This document shows positions 8,063 through 16,678 of a stretch of 64,000 nt of DNA, in pieces. The stretch spans positions 3,220,501 to 3,284,500 of the forward strand of contig NZ_CP092183.1 of assembly GCF_023499255.1 (NCBI RefSeq). The letters are read 5' to 3'. Within the stretch, counting starts at the first letter, position 1, and every line of letters begins with the position of its first letter. This DNA is from Couchioplanes caeruleus (lineage in GTDB: Bacteria > Actinomycetota > Actinomycetes > Mycobacteriales > Micromonosporaceae). Made by a program: the position numbers and the translations under genes. A model generated the notes under the pieces. The model had not been told where the DNA came from. It did no database searches and saw only the letters and a list, made by a program, of their open reading frames with translations.

Positions 8063-9358
8063 ATGACATCACCGCGCACGGTGGCCGCCGACCCTGAGGT
8101 CGGCGGCCACCTCGGCGTGCACCGCGGTCGGGCCCGGCGCATCGTCGCTGCTCTGGCCGTCACTCAGACGGTCGGGTACGGCACCTTGTACTACGCGTTT
8201 GCGGTGTTCCTGACCCCGTTGGCCACCGACCTGCACACCACGACCACCGCGGTCACGGGCACGTTCACCGCTTCCGTGCTGGTGTCCGCCGCCCTGGCCG
8301 TACCGGTCGGGCGGTGGCTCGACCGCCGCGGCGGACGCGCCCTGATGACCGCCGGCTCACTGCTCGGCGTGCTGATGCTGCTTGCCTGGTCGCAGGTGGA
8401 CAGCCTGTGGCAGCTCTACGCCGTCCAGGTCGGCATCGGTATCGCCTCGGCGGCCAGCCTGTACGAAGCCGCGTTCGCCGTCATCATCGCCTGGCACACC
8501 CCCGCCGCCCGCGCCAACGCCCTGCTCGCGCTTACGGTCGTCGCCGGGTTCGCCAGCACCATCTTCCTGCCCCTGACCGGGTGGCTCGTCGCCGCCCACG
8601 GCTGGCGCACCGCGCTGCTGGTCCTCGCCGCCATCCTGGCCCTGCTCACCGTGCCGCTGGACGCCCTGGTCATCCGCCCAGCCCCGCACACCACCGGCAC
8701 CACCACCCCTGCGCCGGGCTCCCCACCGATCTCCTGGAGGACGGTCTTCACCGACCGGGTGTTCTGGCTGCTGGCGGTCAGCTTCACCGCCAACATGGCC
8801 GCCATCAGCGTCGTCACCGTCCACCTCGTGGCCGCTCTGACCAGCTGGGGACACACCCCCACCTTCGCCGCCGGCACCGCCGGGCTGTTCGGGGTCCTGT
8901 CGGTCGCCGGGCGCCTGGCCACCACCGGCCTGCAACGCCGCTACCGCACCAGCACCGTGGTCGCGGTCCTGTTCGCCGTCCAAGGCGTTGCCGTCGGCCT
9001 GCTTCCCTTCATCGGCCGCAACGCCATCGCCGTGATCGCCGCGGTGATCGGGTTCGGGCTGGGCTTCGGCGTCGCCGCCATCGCGAAGCCGGTGCTGATC
9101 GCCGACCGGTACGACACCCGCCGGTACGCCACCATCGCCGGCACGATCGTGGTCCCCATGACCATCGCCAAAGCCGGCGCGCCGCTGGCCGCCGCTGCCC
9201 TGCACACCGCATCCGGCACCTACACCAGCGTTCTGCTGGCCACCGCAGCCCTGTGTGCCTTGGCCGCAGCGAGCCTATGGGCAACCAGCGCCTACCCACG
9301 CTCGGTCAGCCTGCCGCCAGACACGCGCACCGCCGACCTTCAGGAGAAGACCTCATGA
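8063..9358 (+). CDS. Major facilitator superfamily transporter
   Basis: 431 residues with 12 probable membrane helices in two halves. The motif-A-like loop VGRWLDRRGGRALM follows helix 2. The start is the ATG at 8063, five bases after the previous stop; the open frame extends into the flavoprotein gene but is a shadow there. The stop overlaps the next start (ATGA), so the transporter sits between two ArsO-like enzymes. It most likely exports their product or an arsenic species, by analogy with other MFS proteins in ars clusters. The substrate is unproven. Confidence 0.88.
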   Translation: MTSPRTVAADPEVGGHLGVHRGRARRIVAALAVTQTVGYGTLYYAFAVFLTPLATDLHTTTTAVTGTFTASVLVSAALAVPVGRWLDRRGGRALMTAGSLLGVLMLLAWSQVDSLWQLYAVQVGIGIASAASLYEAAFAVIIAWHTPAARANALLALTVVAGFASTIFLPLTGWLVAAHGWRTALLVLAAILALLTVPLDALVIRPAPHTTGTTTPAPGSPPISWRTVFTDRVFWLLAVSFTANMAAISVVTVHLVAALTSWGHTPTFAAGTAGLFGVLSVAGRLATTGLQRRYRTSTVVAVLFAVQGVAVGLLPFIGRNAIAVIAAVIGFGLGFGVAAIAKPVLIADRYDTRRYATIAGTIVVPMTIAKAGAPLAAAALHTASGTYTSVLLATAALCALAAASLWATSAYPRSVSLPPDTRTADLQEKTS

Positions 9359-10881
9359 GCGCCTACAGTCCCGACCTGGCCACGTCGCCGCCCGCACGGC
9401 AAGACATCCCTGTCGTCATCATCGGCGGCGGCCCCGTCGGACTGGCCGCCGCAGCCCACCTGCACGAACGCGACGTGCCGTTCCTCATCCTCGAAGCCGG
9501 CGACACCATCGCCACCTCCGTACGCGCCTGGGCACACGTGTCGCTGTTCAGCGCCTGGCGGTACAACATCGACAGCGCCGCCCGCCGACTGCTCGACATC
9601 GCCGGCTGGGCCGCCCCCGACGACGACACCGTGCCCACCGGCCGGCAACTCATCGAGGAATACCTGCAACCACTGGCCAAAACCCCCGCCATCGCCGCCT
9701 ACTTGCGGTGCAACGCCCGCGTGGCCGCGATCAGCCGGGTCAGCGTCGACAGGGTCCGCACCGATGGCCGCGCCGACCTGCCTTTCGTCGTACGCCTCAC
9801 CGACGGCACCGACATCCTCGCCAGCGCCGTCATCGACGCCTCCGGCACCTGGAACACCCCCAACCCGCTCGGCGTCAACGGCCTGCCCGCCCACGGCGAA
9901 CACGACCTCGCCGACCTCATCAACCACGCCCTGCCCGACATCCTCGGCGCCGACAGCGACACCCACACCGGCCGGCACACCCTCGTGGTCGGCGCCGGCC
10001 ACTCCGCCGCCAACACACTGCTCAACCTCGCCCGCCTCGCCGAAACCACCACCGGCACCCGCATCACCTGGGCACTGCGCGGCACCGCCGAACACGCCTT
10101 CGGCGACGAGGACACCGACGAACTACCCGCCCGCGGCGCACTGGGCAGCGGCCTGCGGACCCTGCTCGACACCGGCGCCATCACCGTCCTCGAAGGCTTC
10201 GGCGTCCACACCGTGCACCGCCACGACACCGGCATCCAGCTCACCGCCACCGACGGCCGCACCATCACCGCCGACCGCGTCGTCGCCGCCACCGGGTTCC
10301 GGCCCGACCACAGCATCGCCAGCGAACTGCGCCTCGACCTCGACGCCATCCTGGGCTGCACCCGCACCCTCGCCGAGCTCATCGACCCGAACGAGAACCC
10401 GCGCAGCGCCATCGTCCCGCACGGCTACGCCGAACTGGCCCACCCCGAACCGAACTACTACACCGCCGGAATGAAGTCCTACGGACGCGCCCCGACATTC
10501 CTCATGGCCACCGGCTACGAACAGGTCCGCTCGATCGCCGCCGCACTGGTCGGAGACTTCGACGACGCCGACGACATCCAGCTCAACCTGCCCGAAACCG
10601 GGTTCTGCGGCACCGGCATCAGCGCCGAACAAGCCGGCCGCGACATCGCCGCCCGCCTCGGCATCGACCCCGAGCTGCCCGGCGCCCTGGCCGCCGCCAC
10701 CATCGCCCTGCTCCCCACCACAGCCAGTACCACCGACGCCGTACGCGCCGCCGCCGCCCAGATCGGCCTGGACCCCGAGCTCGCCATGCGGATCGCCACC
10801 ATCTCCGACGAACCCGGCGCCTTGCCGAGCGTCGCAGGACTGATCACACTCACGCCCTCCGCGGCAGGACGGTGCTGTTGA
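9355..10881 (+). CDS. Second ArsO-like FAD/NAD(P)H monooxygenase
   Basis: 508 residues, a clear paralogue of the 6480 gene over its whole core (VIIGGGPVGLAAAAHL, LVVGAGHSAANTLL, ATGFRPDHSIASELRLDL). It lacks the N-terminal cysteine tail. The end differs too: a helical domain of about 100 residues follows the flavin core and finishes in GRCC. A GGAG lies before the ATG, which overlaps the MFS stop. The two enzymes may act in sequence or on different substrates. The C-terminal CC suggests metalloid binding. Confidence 0.8.
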   Translation: MSAYSPDLATSPPARQDIPVVIIGGGPVGLAAAAHLHERDVPFLILEAGDTIATSVRAWAHVSLFSAWRYNIDSAARRLLDIAGWAAPDDDTVPTGRQLIEEYLQPLAKTPAIAAYLRCNARVAAISRVSVDRVRTDGRADLPFVVRLTDGTDILASAVIDASGTWNTPNPLGVNGLPAHGEHDLADLINHALPDILGADSDTHTGRHTLVVGAGHSAANTLLNLARLAETTTGTRITWALRGTAEHAFGDEDTDELPARGALGSGLRTLLDTGAITVLEGFGVHTVHRHDTGIQLTATDGRTITADRVVAATGFRPDHSIASELRLDLDAILGCTRTLAELIDPNENPRSAIVPHGYAELAHPEPNYYTAGMKSYGRAPTFLMATGYEQVRSIAAALVGDFDDADDIQLNLPETGFCGTGISAEQAGRDIAARLGIDPELPGALAAATIALLPTTASTTDAVRAAAAQIGLDPELAMRIATISDEPGALPSVAGLITLTPSAAGRCC

Positions 10882-10949
10882 TTCGCGGGCCAGTTCGTTT
10901 CAGCGTCATCAACACCGACTGAAGGTTGAAGCCCACCAACCCACGGCAT

Positions 10950-11130
10950 GCAGCAGCAGGCCCTCGCGGTGATCGCTTTCAACGAGTCGCTCCGGCTGGA
11001 CCAAGGTGTTCACCGATCCGCAGCTCTGTGCCGCGATCGTGGGCCGGTCACGTTCGGCGGCAACATCAAGAACCGCACCGCCTTCTACGTCTCGCCCACA
11101 ACCGCTGGGAACAGCAAGCCGTCGTCTGAA
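10950..11130 (+). pseudogene. Remnant of an IS21-family istB ATPase
   Basis: Pieces of a typical IstB C-terminus are visible in changing frames: SGWTKVFTDPQLCAAIV, then VTFGGNI, then RLAHNRWEQQAVV. At least two frameshifts interrupt them and the rest of the gene is absent. Together with the istA remnant near 15.8 kb it brackets the cadmium/MerR block. Confidence 0.6.
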
Positions 11131-11165
11131 TGACCCCGCAGGCACGGCACAACGTCTGGAACGGC

Positions 11166-11213
11166 ATGACATCCATCTACCAAACCCGCTATCATCGCCT
11201 AATGGCGATGATA
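11166..11213 (+). promoter_or_regulatory. Leaderless promoter with perfect dyad operator for the CmtR-like gene
   Basis: ATGACA (11166-11171), an 18-bp spacer and TATCAT (11190-11195) lie 6 nt before the ATG at 11202, so the mRNA should be leaderless. TATCATCGCC-taat-GGCGATGATA (11190-11213) is a perfect 10+10 inverted repeat from the -10 into the first codons, the usual place for ArsR/SmtB repression. Confidence 0.75.
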
Positions 11214-11579
11214 CAAAAGGGGCTAGTCACAACACCTCCAAGACCGGAGCTGGCTCCGGCCGCAGCCTTGTTCCGCAGCCTGGGTGACCCGACCCGCCTG
11301 GCGATCCTGCGCCGGCTCGCCCAAGGAGAAGTTCGGGTGGTCGACCTGACCGTCCAGCTGGGCATGGCCCAGTCCACCGTCTCGGCGCATCTGGCCTGCC
11401 TGCGCGACTGCGCACTGATCACCGGCCGCCCGCAAGGCCGGCAGATGTTCTACGCCCTGGCCCAGCCGCAGCTACTCGACCTGCTCACCGCCGCCGAAAG
11501 CCTGCTGGCAGCCACCGGGCACGCCGTCGCTCTCTGCCCCACCTACGGCACCGACACCTGTGAGGACACCTGCCGATGA
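11202..11579 (+). CDS. ArsR/SmtB repressor, CmtR-like Cd/Pb sensor
   Basis: 125 residues. The winged helix (LFRSLGDPTRLAILRRLAQG, recognition helix MAQSTVSAHLACLRDCALI) has the CLRxC pair that in CmtR of Mycobacterium supplies two cadmium ligands. A third Cys could come from the tail (ALCPTYGTDTCEDTC). The start at 11202 is set by the promoter. The stop overlaps the next gene, a CDF-like transporter, and CadD follows, which fits cadmium or lead sensing. Confidence 0.85.
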   Translation: MAMIQKGLVTTPPRPELAPAAALFRSLGDPTRLAILRRLAQGEVRVVDLTVQLGMAQSTVSAHLACLRDCALITGRPQGRQMFYALAQPQLLDLLTAAESLLAATGHAVALCPTYGTDTCEDTCR

Positions 11580-12220
11580 GCGCCCACCCGCTGCCCGATG
11601 TCACCGGCCCCGCCGCGCGCCGGGCGATCCGCTACGGCTGGTTCACCATCGGCTACAACCTCATCGAAGGCGTCATCGCCGTCACCGCCGGCCTGGCCGC
11701 ATCCGCGGTCTCCCTGATCGGGTTCGGCGTCGATTCCGGAATCGAGGTCGCCGCCGCCGCAGTGGTGCTGACCCGGCTCACCGCAGAGCTACGCGGCGGG
11801 CACGCCGACGAAGCCAAGGAACGCCGGGCGCTGAAGTTCATCGCGTTCACGTTCTTCGCACTCGCGGCTTATGTGATCGTCGAAGGCATCCGCGACCTGG
11901 TCCTCGGCGAGAAGCCCGAGGCCAGCGTTGTCGGCATCATCCTGACCGGCGCGTCGATCATCATCATGCCGTGGCTGGCCCACGCGAAACGCAAAGCCGG
12001 CCTGGCCATGAACTCCCGGCTGGTCATCGCCGACGCCGCCGAGACAAAGCTCTGCGCCTGGCTGTCGGTCTCCACCTTCGCCGGCCTGCTCGCCTACGCC
12101 CTGCTCGGCTGGACCTGGCTGGACCCGGTCGCCGGGTTCGTCATCGCCGGGTTTGCGATCATGGAGGGCAGAGAAGCCTGGGAAGGCGAACTCGTCTGCG
12201 ACGACGACGATGACGACTGA
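11576..12220 (+). CDS. Cation diffusion facilitator-like heavy-metal transporter
   Basis: 214 residues with five or six membrane helices. FGVDSGIEVAAAAVVL matches the metal-site helix of CDF proteins (the D-x3-E/D pattern), with a second charged site in NSRLVIADAAETKLC. It is shorter than classical CDF proteins because the cytoplasmic C-terminal domain is missing and replaced by an acidic tail of seven Asp after a Cys. The start overlaps cmtR (ATGA). Probably exports Cd, Zn or a similar divalent ion in exchange for protons. Confidence 0.75.
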   Translation: MSAHPLPDVTGPAARRAIRYGWFTIGYNLIEGVIAVTAGLAASAVSLIGFGVDSGIEVAAAAVVLTRLTAELRGGHADEAKERRALKFIAFTFFALAAYVIVEGIRDLVLGEKPEASVVGIILTGASIIIMPWLAHAKRKAGLAMNSRLVIADAAETKLCAWLSVSTFAGLLAYALLGWTWLDPVAGFVIAGFAIMEGREAWEGELVCDDDDDD

Positions 12221-12258
12221 CCGCCCGCGCCAGCGCTGACACACCCCGAAGGAGACTC

Positions 12259-12858
12259 GTGAGCTTGTCGCTGCTCGGCTAAGCCGCCGGCATGTTCGCC
12301 GTCACCAACATCGACGACCTGCTCGTGCTGGCCGTGTTCTTCGGCCAGACCCGCGGCCACAAGGCCGGAGCCTGGCGCGTGGTCGCCGGTCAGTACCTCG
12401 GCTTTGTCGCCATTTTGGCTGCTGCGATCGTCGGTGCCCTCGGCGCCGGTCTGCTCCCCGAAGCGGTGATCCCGTACCTCGGTTTGCTTCCGCTCGCGCT
12501 CGGCGTCCGCGCCGGGGTGAACGCCTGGCGGCACCGCAACGACTCCGATGACGACGCTGAGCACGAACACGACGCCGGGCCGGCAGTACTGCAAGTCGCT
12601 GCCGTGACGTTCGCCAACGGCGGTGACAACGTCGGCGTCTACGTCCCCGTCTTCACCGTCGCGGGTACCAGCGGCATGACCGTCTACACGATCGTCTTCC
12701 TCATCGGCGTCGCGATCTGGTGCGCCGCCAGCTGGTTCCTCGCTACCCGGCCCGTGATTGCGAGAAGCCTCTCCCGCTGGGGCCACATCATCCTGCCGGT
12801 CGTCCTGATCGGCATCGGCCTGACCATCCTCGTCGAAGGCGGCGCGTTCGGCCTCTGA
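12259..12858 (+). pseudogene. cadD: CadD-type cadmium resistance transporter with a stop at codon 8
   Basis: The expected start is the GTG at 12259 after GAAGGAG. The frame reads MSLSLLG, then TAA (12280-12282), then AAGMFAVTNIDDLLVLAVFFGQ in the same frame, which is the usual CadD N-terminus with one codon turned into a stop. The remainder (189 residues from an ATG at 12292, five hydrophobic helices, VTFANGGDNVGVYVPVF) is intact. Re-initiation at 12292 would lose only 11 residues of the first helix, so function may persist. Confidence 0.8.
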
Positions 12859-12927
12859 GCCTACGGCCGTAGCCGCGACAACGGATAGACACCCTCGCGG
12901 CCACGCCGCAGCGTCGCCCGTGACGCC

Positions 12928-13044
12928 GTGGTGGCGTGCCCCGACAATGGCTACTCCTGCCGCACCGAATGCGCCCTCCTCACCGACCGGCGGCTGAACT
13001 GCACGACCATCAGCCCCGCACACGAGACAACCCGAACACGATGA
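12928..13044 (+). CDS. Possible small cysteine-rich ORF
   Basis: 38 codons from a GTG, with four cysteines in CPDNGYSC and RTEC...NC contexts. Its TGA overlaps the ATG of the following transporter (ATGA), which hints at coupling. No ribosome binding site or family is recognised, and it may be a fragment of a decayed gene in a region full of broken genes. Confidence 0.25.
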   Translation: MVACPDNGYSCRTECALLTDRRLNCTTISPAHETTRTR

Positions 13045-14043
13045 CCATGCGCCGCACCGTCGAATGGTGGGACGCCCAGCAGATCCCGCTCTACCTCGCC
13101 GCGATCGCCGTCGGCGCGATCGCCGGACTGACCGCCCCGCAATGGGCCCCGGGGCTCACCCACGCGAACAACCCGGTCCTGGCGCTGCTGCTGTTCGCCA
13201 CGTTCCTCGGCGTCCCGCTGGTCGAGGTCGGTCGGGCGTTACGCGACATCCGCTTCCTGGGCACCGTCCTGGCGGTGAACTTCCTCGTCATGCCCACCGT
13301 CACCTTCGGGGCTGTCGCGCTTCGTCGCCGGCGACCGGGGCCTGCTCCTCGGCGTACTGCTGGTCCTGCTCACGCCCTGCGTCGACTACGTCATCGTGTT
13401 CACCGGTCTGGCCGGCGGCCCTCGCGCCCGGCTGCTCGCGGCCGCGCCCCTGCTCATGGCCACCCAGATGCTGCTGCTTCCGGTCTACCTGTACCTGTTC
13501 GCGGGATCCGACGTCCTCGCTGTTATCGACATCGCACCGTTCCTCGAGGCGTTCCTCGTCCTGATCGCCGTGCCGCTGGCCGCTGCGGCGCTTGTGCAGG
13601 CAGCCGCACGCCTGCACCGGGCCGGACGTGCTGTCGAGGACGTCATGGCCGCGGCGATGGTGCCGCTGATGATGGCCACCCTTGCCGTGGTCATCGGCTC
13701 CCAGATCGCCGCGGTCGGCGCCGAAGCCGTCGCTCTGCTGCGGGTGGTTCCCCTGTACGCGGCCTTCGTCGTGATCGCCGTACTGATCGGCAGGCTGGCC
13801 AGCCGGATCGCCCGGCTCGATGTGCCCGCCACTCGGGCGATCATGTTCTCCGTCGCCACCCGCAACTCCCTGGTCGTGCTCCCGCTCGCCCTTGCCCTAC
13901 CTGCGGCGCTGCACATCGCACCCCTGGCCGTGGTGACCCAAACCTTGGTCAAACTGATCGCGATGGTCGTCCTCGTCCGCGTCGTCCCGGTGATCGCCCG
14001 CGAACCAGATAGTTCCCAGCTCGTGGCACCATCACCCGCATAG
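13041..14043 (+). pseudogene. ACR3/BASS-family metalloid transporter, frameshifted
   Basis: Two frames together give a complete transporter of about 333 residues. The first (MTMRRTVEWWDAQQIPLYLA to NFLVMPTVTFG) carries three to four helices. The second (LSRFVAGDRGLLLGVLLVL then LTPCVDYVIVFTGLAGG to the end) carries the rest, including the conserved TPCVDYV and SVATRNSLVVLPLAL. Removing one G from the GGGG run at 13308-13311 restores one frame. The family exports arsenite or related oxyanions. Its place after CadD suggests a second metalloid pump that is dead or miscalled. Confidence 0.75.
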
Positions 14044-14145
14044 CCCCGCCCACCACAGGAGGCTACGGACGGATCTTCCGGCGGCGACCGCAGCAAAGAT
14101 CGCCGGTGAACCGGCTCGGTCGCCAAAACGGATCACCGCAAGGAC

Positions 14146-14177
14146 TTGCATCCTGTGCCCGGGTACAGGCTTACCGT
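14146..14177 (+). promoter_or_regulatory. MerR-type promoter with long spacer and dyad
   Basis: TTGCAT (14146-14151) is followed by exactly 19 bp, then TTACCGT. The spacer holds CCTGTgCCCGGGtACAGG, an 18-bp palindrome with one mismatched pair. A 19-20 bp spacer with a centred dyad is the signature of promoters untwisted by MerR-family activators. The downstream ATG at 14184 lies about 6 nt past the -10, so the transcript is again probably leaderless. Confidence 0.75.
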
Positions 14178-14183
14178 CATGAC

Positions 14184-14508
14184 ATGACCAGCGATGACCA
14201 GGCCTGGGTGCCCGCGGCCTGCACCCTGCAACCGTGGAGCAGCCACTGCGGCTCGCCGAGTTCGACGACCTGTTCGCCACCGCCGTACACGGCCAGCAGC
14301 GGCTTTCTGCCACGGCACTGCGATGGTCCCTCGACCCAGCGGCTGAAGCCACCGCCCGGACCTGACCAGCCGGGAAAGCTCCTGCTGCTCCTTCTTCTCC
14401 TTCACCACAACAGACGCGGTCCTGCAGCTGGATGTCGAGGTCCCGGCCGCGCACGTCGAGGTCCTGGACGCACTCGCCGCCCGCGCAGCCGCCACGGCGG
14501 CAATATGA
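14184..14508 (+). pseudogene. Conserved small protein upstream of merR, two frameshifts
   Basis: The product can be pieced together from three frames: WVPAACTLQP, then VEQPLRLAEFDDLFATAVHG, then DLTSRESSCCSFFSFTTTD to AARAAATAAI. Each junction is repaired by one extra G (near 14230 and 14362). It would be about 108 residues, with a CC pair in SCCSFF. The TGA overlaps the merR start (ATGA), as in an intact operon. I know the type as a small protein often next to MerR-family metal genes; its function is unknown to me. Confidence 0.65.
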
Positions 14509-14939
14509 GCGGGCTGCGCAGCAGCCAGGTCGCCGCCGCAGCCGGGGTCAACCTGCAGACGCTGCGCTACTACGAACGCCGTGGCCTGCTGACCGAACCG
14601 GAACGCAGCCTGGGCGGGCACCGCCTGTACCCGCCGGACACCGTAGCCCTGCTCAACGTCATCAAAGCCGCACAGCGCCTTGGCTTCACCCTCGACGAAG
14701 TCGCCGAACTGCTCGACACCGGACGCCGCCGGCACCTCACCACCGATCTCCGGCAACGCGCCATCGACAAGTTCACCGAAATCGACACCCGGATCGCCGA
14801 CCTGATGGCCATCCGCGCCGCCCTCACCGACGTCGTCGATGCCCGCTGCGACAGCCTCACCAACTGCACCTGCGCCGACTGCCCCATCCCGTTCCTGACC
14901 ATCGGCACCGCCGACCGCTCCCAGGGGGAACCCGCATGA
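14505..14939 (+). CDS. MerR-family heavy-metal-responsive regulator
   Basis: 144 residues. The N-terminal winged helix is typical (SSQVAAAAGVNLQTLRYYERRGLL), followed by the dimerisation helix and a metal-binding tail with four cysteines (ARCDSLTNCTCADCPIPF). The Cys near residue 80 used by mercury-type MerR is missing (LLDTGRRRHL), so the metal may not be mercury. It probably activates the 19-bp-spacer promoter at 14146, which would make it autoregulated. Start and stop both overlap neighbours by ATGA, giving a three-gene operon whose other two genes are frameshifted. Confidence 0.88.
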   Translation: MSGLRSSQVAAAAGVNLQTLRYYERRGLLTEPERSLGGHRLYPPDTVALLNVIKAAQRLGFTLDEVAELLDTGRRRHLTTDLRQRAIDKFTEIDTRIADLMAIRAALTDVVDARCDSLTNCTCADCPIPFLTIGTADRSQGEPA

Positions 14940-15272
14940 ACCTGCCCACGCCAGCCCCCATCTCGCCACCGGCTACGCCCACTCACGACGTTGCCCCGGC
15001 CGCGGACAACACCCCACCGACGCGCAGCAAGATCACCGGCGGACTCGCCGCACTCGCCTGCGCGGCATGCTGCGCCATCCCGCTGCTGATCACCGCCGGC
15101 GTACTGACCGGCGCGGGCGCTGCCCTGCTGGAGCAAACCGTGCTCGCCATCGCAGCCGGCTTGGCCGTAACCGCTGGGGATGTGGTGGCTGCACCGGCGC
15201 CGCAGCTTCCACCGGGCTACGACTGCCGGCGGCTCGACCACTGGGTGCGGCAGCGGGAGCTGCGACTGCTGA
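14936..15272 (+). pseudogene. Small MerT-like metal transport protein, frameshifted
   Basis: The first ~80 residues carry two hydrophobic helices with a CAACC motif (LAALACAACCAIPLLITAG), like the vicinal-cysteine helix of MerT-type importers. After about 15170 the reading frame is wrong. One frame over, the natural end appears: LGMWWLHRRR and a cysteine-rich tail GCGSGSCDC with a stop at 15270-15272. The unshifted frame would run to 15325 without similarity. ATGA overlap with merR. Metal uptake or sensing support is inferred. Confidence 0.65.
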
Positions 15273-15759
15273 ACGGCATACCAGACCAACCCGATCTCAT
15301 AGCTTGTCTGGCTGGATCGACGTAAAGAGGGCATTTACCCCTGTGACGGATTCGCTGCTGGTGGGCGCAGCGGGTCGAAAGACTGCCTGGAGGTCGACGG
15401 TCACACGCATCACTTTCGGGTGCCTGCGGACTCGGCGACCTCTGCGCGCTTCTGTTGCAGTGAGAATGCTGAAGCACGACCTCATCGCGGTCGCGTACAC
15501 CTGGACTCGGAACCAGGGCATCATGTGCCTCGCCGAGATGCCGCACGTCCAGTCACGACGTTCCTAGGACGCTTTAGGCAACGTGGCCCCCGTCTTGTGC
15601 GAGCCTTCAACCGCCGCAGCGACCATCGGCGAGGCGTCTGCCTTCGGGCGCTCTCGGAGCGTCAGAGGGATGCGCCGCCGGGCGGTGCGGCAGACGATCG
15701 ATTCGGTGTTGATCAATGTGATGCTGACCGCGAATCTGAATGCGCTTCGTAAACAGCAG
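15273..15759. other. Non-coding stretch before the istA remnant
   Basis: No convincing gene. Short open frames on both strands lack ribosome sites and similarity. At 15562-15586 lies a 25-bp motif beginning TCCTAGGACG that recurs at 23571-23595 with three mismatches. Read leftward, both copies end an open frame in a similar way (ATLPKAS and PTLRRPS before a TAG). They may be ends of related decayed mobile genes. Confidence 0.4.
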
Positions 15760-16005
15760 TACACGGGCGCACCGGGTCCGGGCGCGGCTGGTCCCGGAGA
15801 ACGGCGCGGGTGGCTCGTCGTACGCGGCGGTGCGCGATTACGTCGCGTGCGGCACCGCGAGCTGGTCACCCAAGCGGGCGCAGAGCCGGCGGAGGTGTTC
15901 ATCGTCCAGACGCATCGTCCAGGTGAAAAGGCCGAGGTCGACTTTGGCGAGTTGTGGGTCCGGCTGGCCGGCGTGTCGACGAAGATCTACTTGCCCCGCA
16001 CCATG
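15760..16005 (+). pseudogene. Remnant of an IS21-family istA transposase
   Basis: RLVPENGAGGSSYAAVRDYVA in one frame passes, after a shift near 15845, into RRELVTQAGAEPAEVFIVQ and then THRPGEKAEVDFGELWVRL. This is the start of the IstA catalytic region (the D of AEVDFGE). The rest of the gene is absent. With the istB remnant at 10.95 kb it marks the edges of the metal block. Confidence 0.75.
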
Positions 16006-16099
16006 GCCCGACGACAGCGATGAATGAACCTCCAGCGTCAGCAGGCCCGCCAGCCACCAACCCGAAGGACAACGCTGAGGCTCCTCAGGTTCGGGCAAA

Positions 16100-16678
16100 T
16101 CAATCGTGGGCGATCGGGCTGCCGATCCGGACCTGGTTGCCGTCAGGATCGACCAGGGTGAAGTCCCGCAGGCCGTACTCCCGGTCGGCGATATCCCCGA
16201 CGCCGGCGATGTCGTCCCCGCGCAGCCGTTTCCAGACCGCGGAAGCATCGGTGACTAGGACGAGACACTGACCAGCCGCCGGCGTGTTGTTCACGGCGAA
16301 ATGCAGCTCGACGTCCCCGCTGCCGAGTACGAGATACTGCTCGGAATGTTCTTGCTGTGCGAACCCGATGGCGACGAAGAAGGCAGCGGTGCGGTTCAGG
16401 TCTGTGCTGGCCAGGACCGGGATTGTGTTGTGCACAGCCGGCTCCCCGGTCACCCGGGGCCGCCGCAGGCGTGAGCGGAGCCTTCGCAGCGCAACCGGAA
16501 GTTGTGACAGCCCTGACAAAGGGCCAGCACGACGGGCCGCCCACAGGGCGCACGGCGCGCAAATATAGACACCGGGCGTCTGGCCGAGTTCCGCGAGCCG
16601 GTCGGCTACCCGCTGACGACCGCAGCACCCGCAACGATGCAGGCCAGTGTGTGGCGGGGTCTCGGCGATCGGTGTCAT
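16100..16678 (-). CDS. Zinc-ribbon plus glyoxalase/bleomycin-resistance (VOC) domain protein
   Basis: 192 residues in two parts. Residues ~15-45 form a CxxC...CxxC ribbon (RCGCCGRQR...ICAPCALW) like that of ClpX N-terminal fingers. Residues ~80-190 are a VOC domain (IPVLASTDLNRTAAFFVAIGF to DFTLVDPDGNQVRIG) with the Glu/His-type metal pocket of bleomycin-binding proteins (ELHFAVN). The ATG overlaps the stop of the upstream thioredoxin-like gene, so the two form an operon. A role in binding a drug or organometal is possible; no substrate can be named. Confidence 0.75.
   Translation of the reverse strand: MTPIAETPPHTGLHRCGCCGRQRVADRLAELGQTPGVYICAPCALWAARRAGPLSGLSQLPVALRRLRSRLRRPRVTGEPAVHNTIPVLASTDLNRTAAFFVAIGFAQQEHSEQYLVLGSGDVELHFAVNNTPAAGQCLVLVTDASAVWKRLRGDDIAGVGDIADREYGLRDFTLVDPDGNQVRIGSPIAHD

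Noticed and set aside
9255..10922. 555-codon Arg/Pro/His-rich open frame over the second flavoprotein
   Set aside because: Composition is that of a shifted frame of a high-GC gene; the other frame has full flavoprotein motifs and a ribosome site.
15583..16023. Intact 146-codon gene
   Set aside because: Only its second half is meaningful, as an istA fragment entered by a frameshift; the first half has no similarity.
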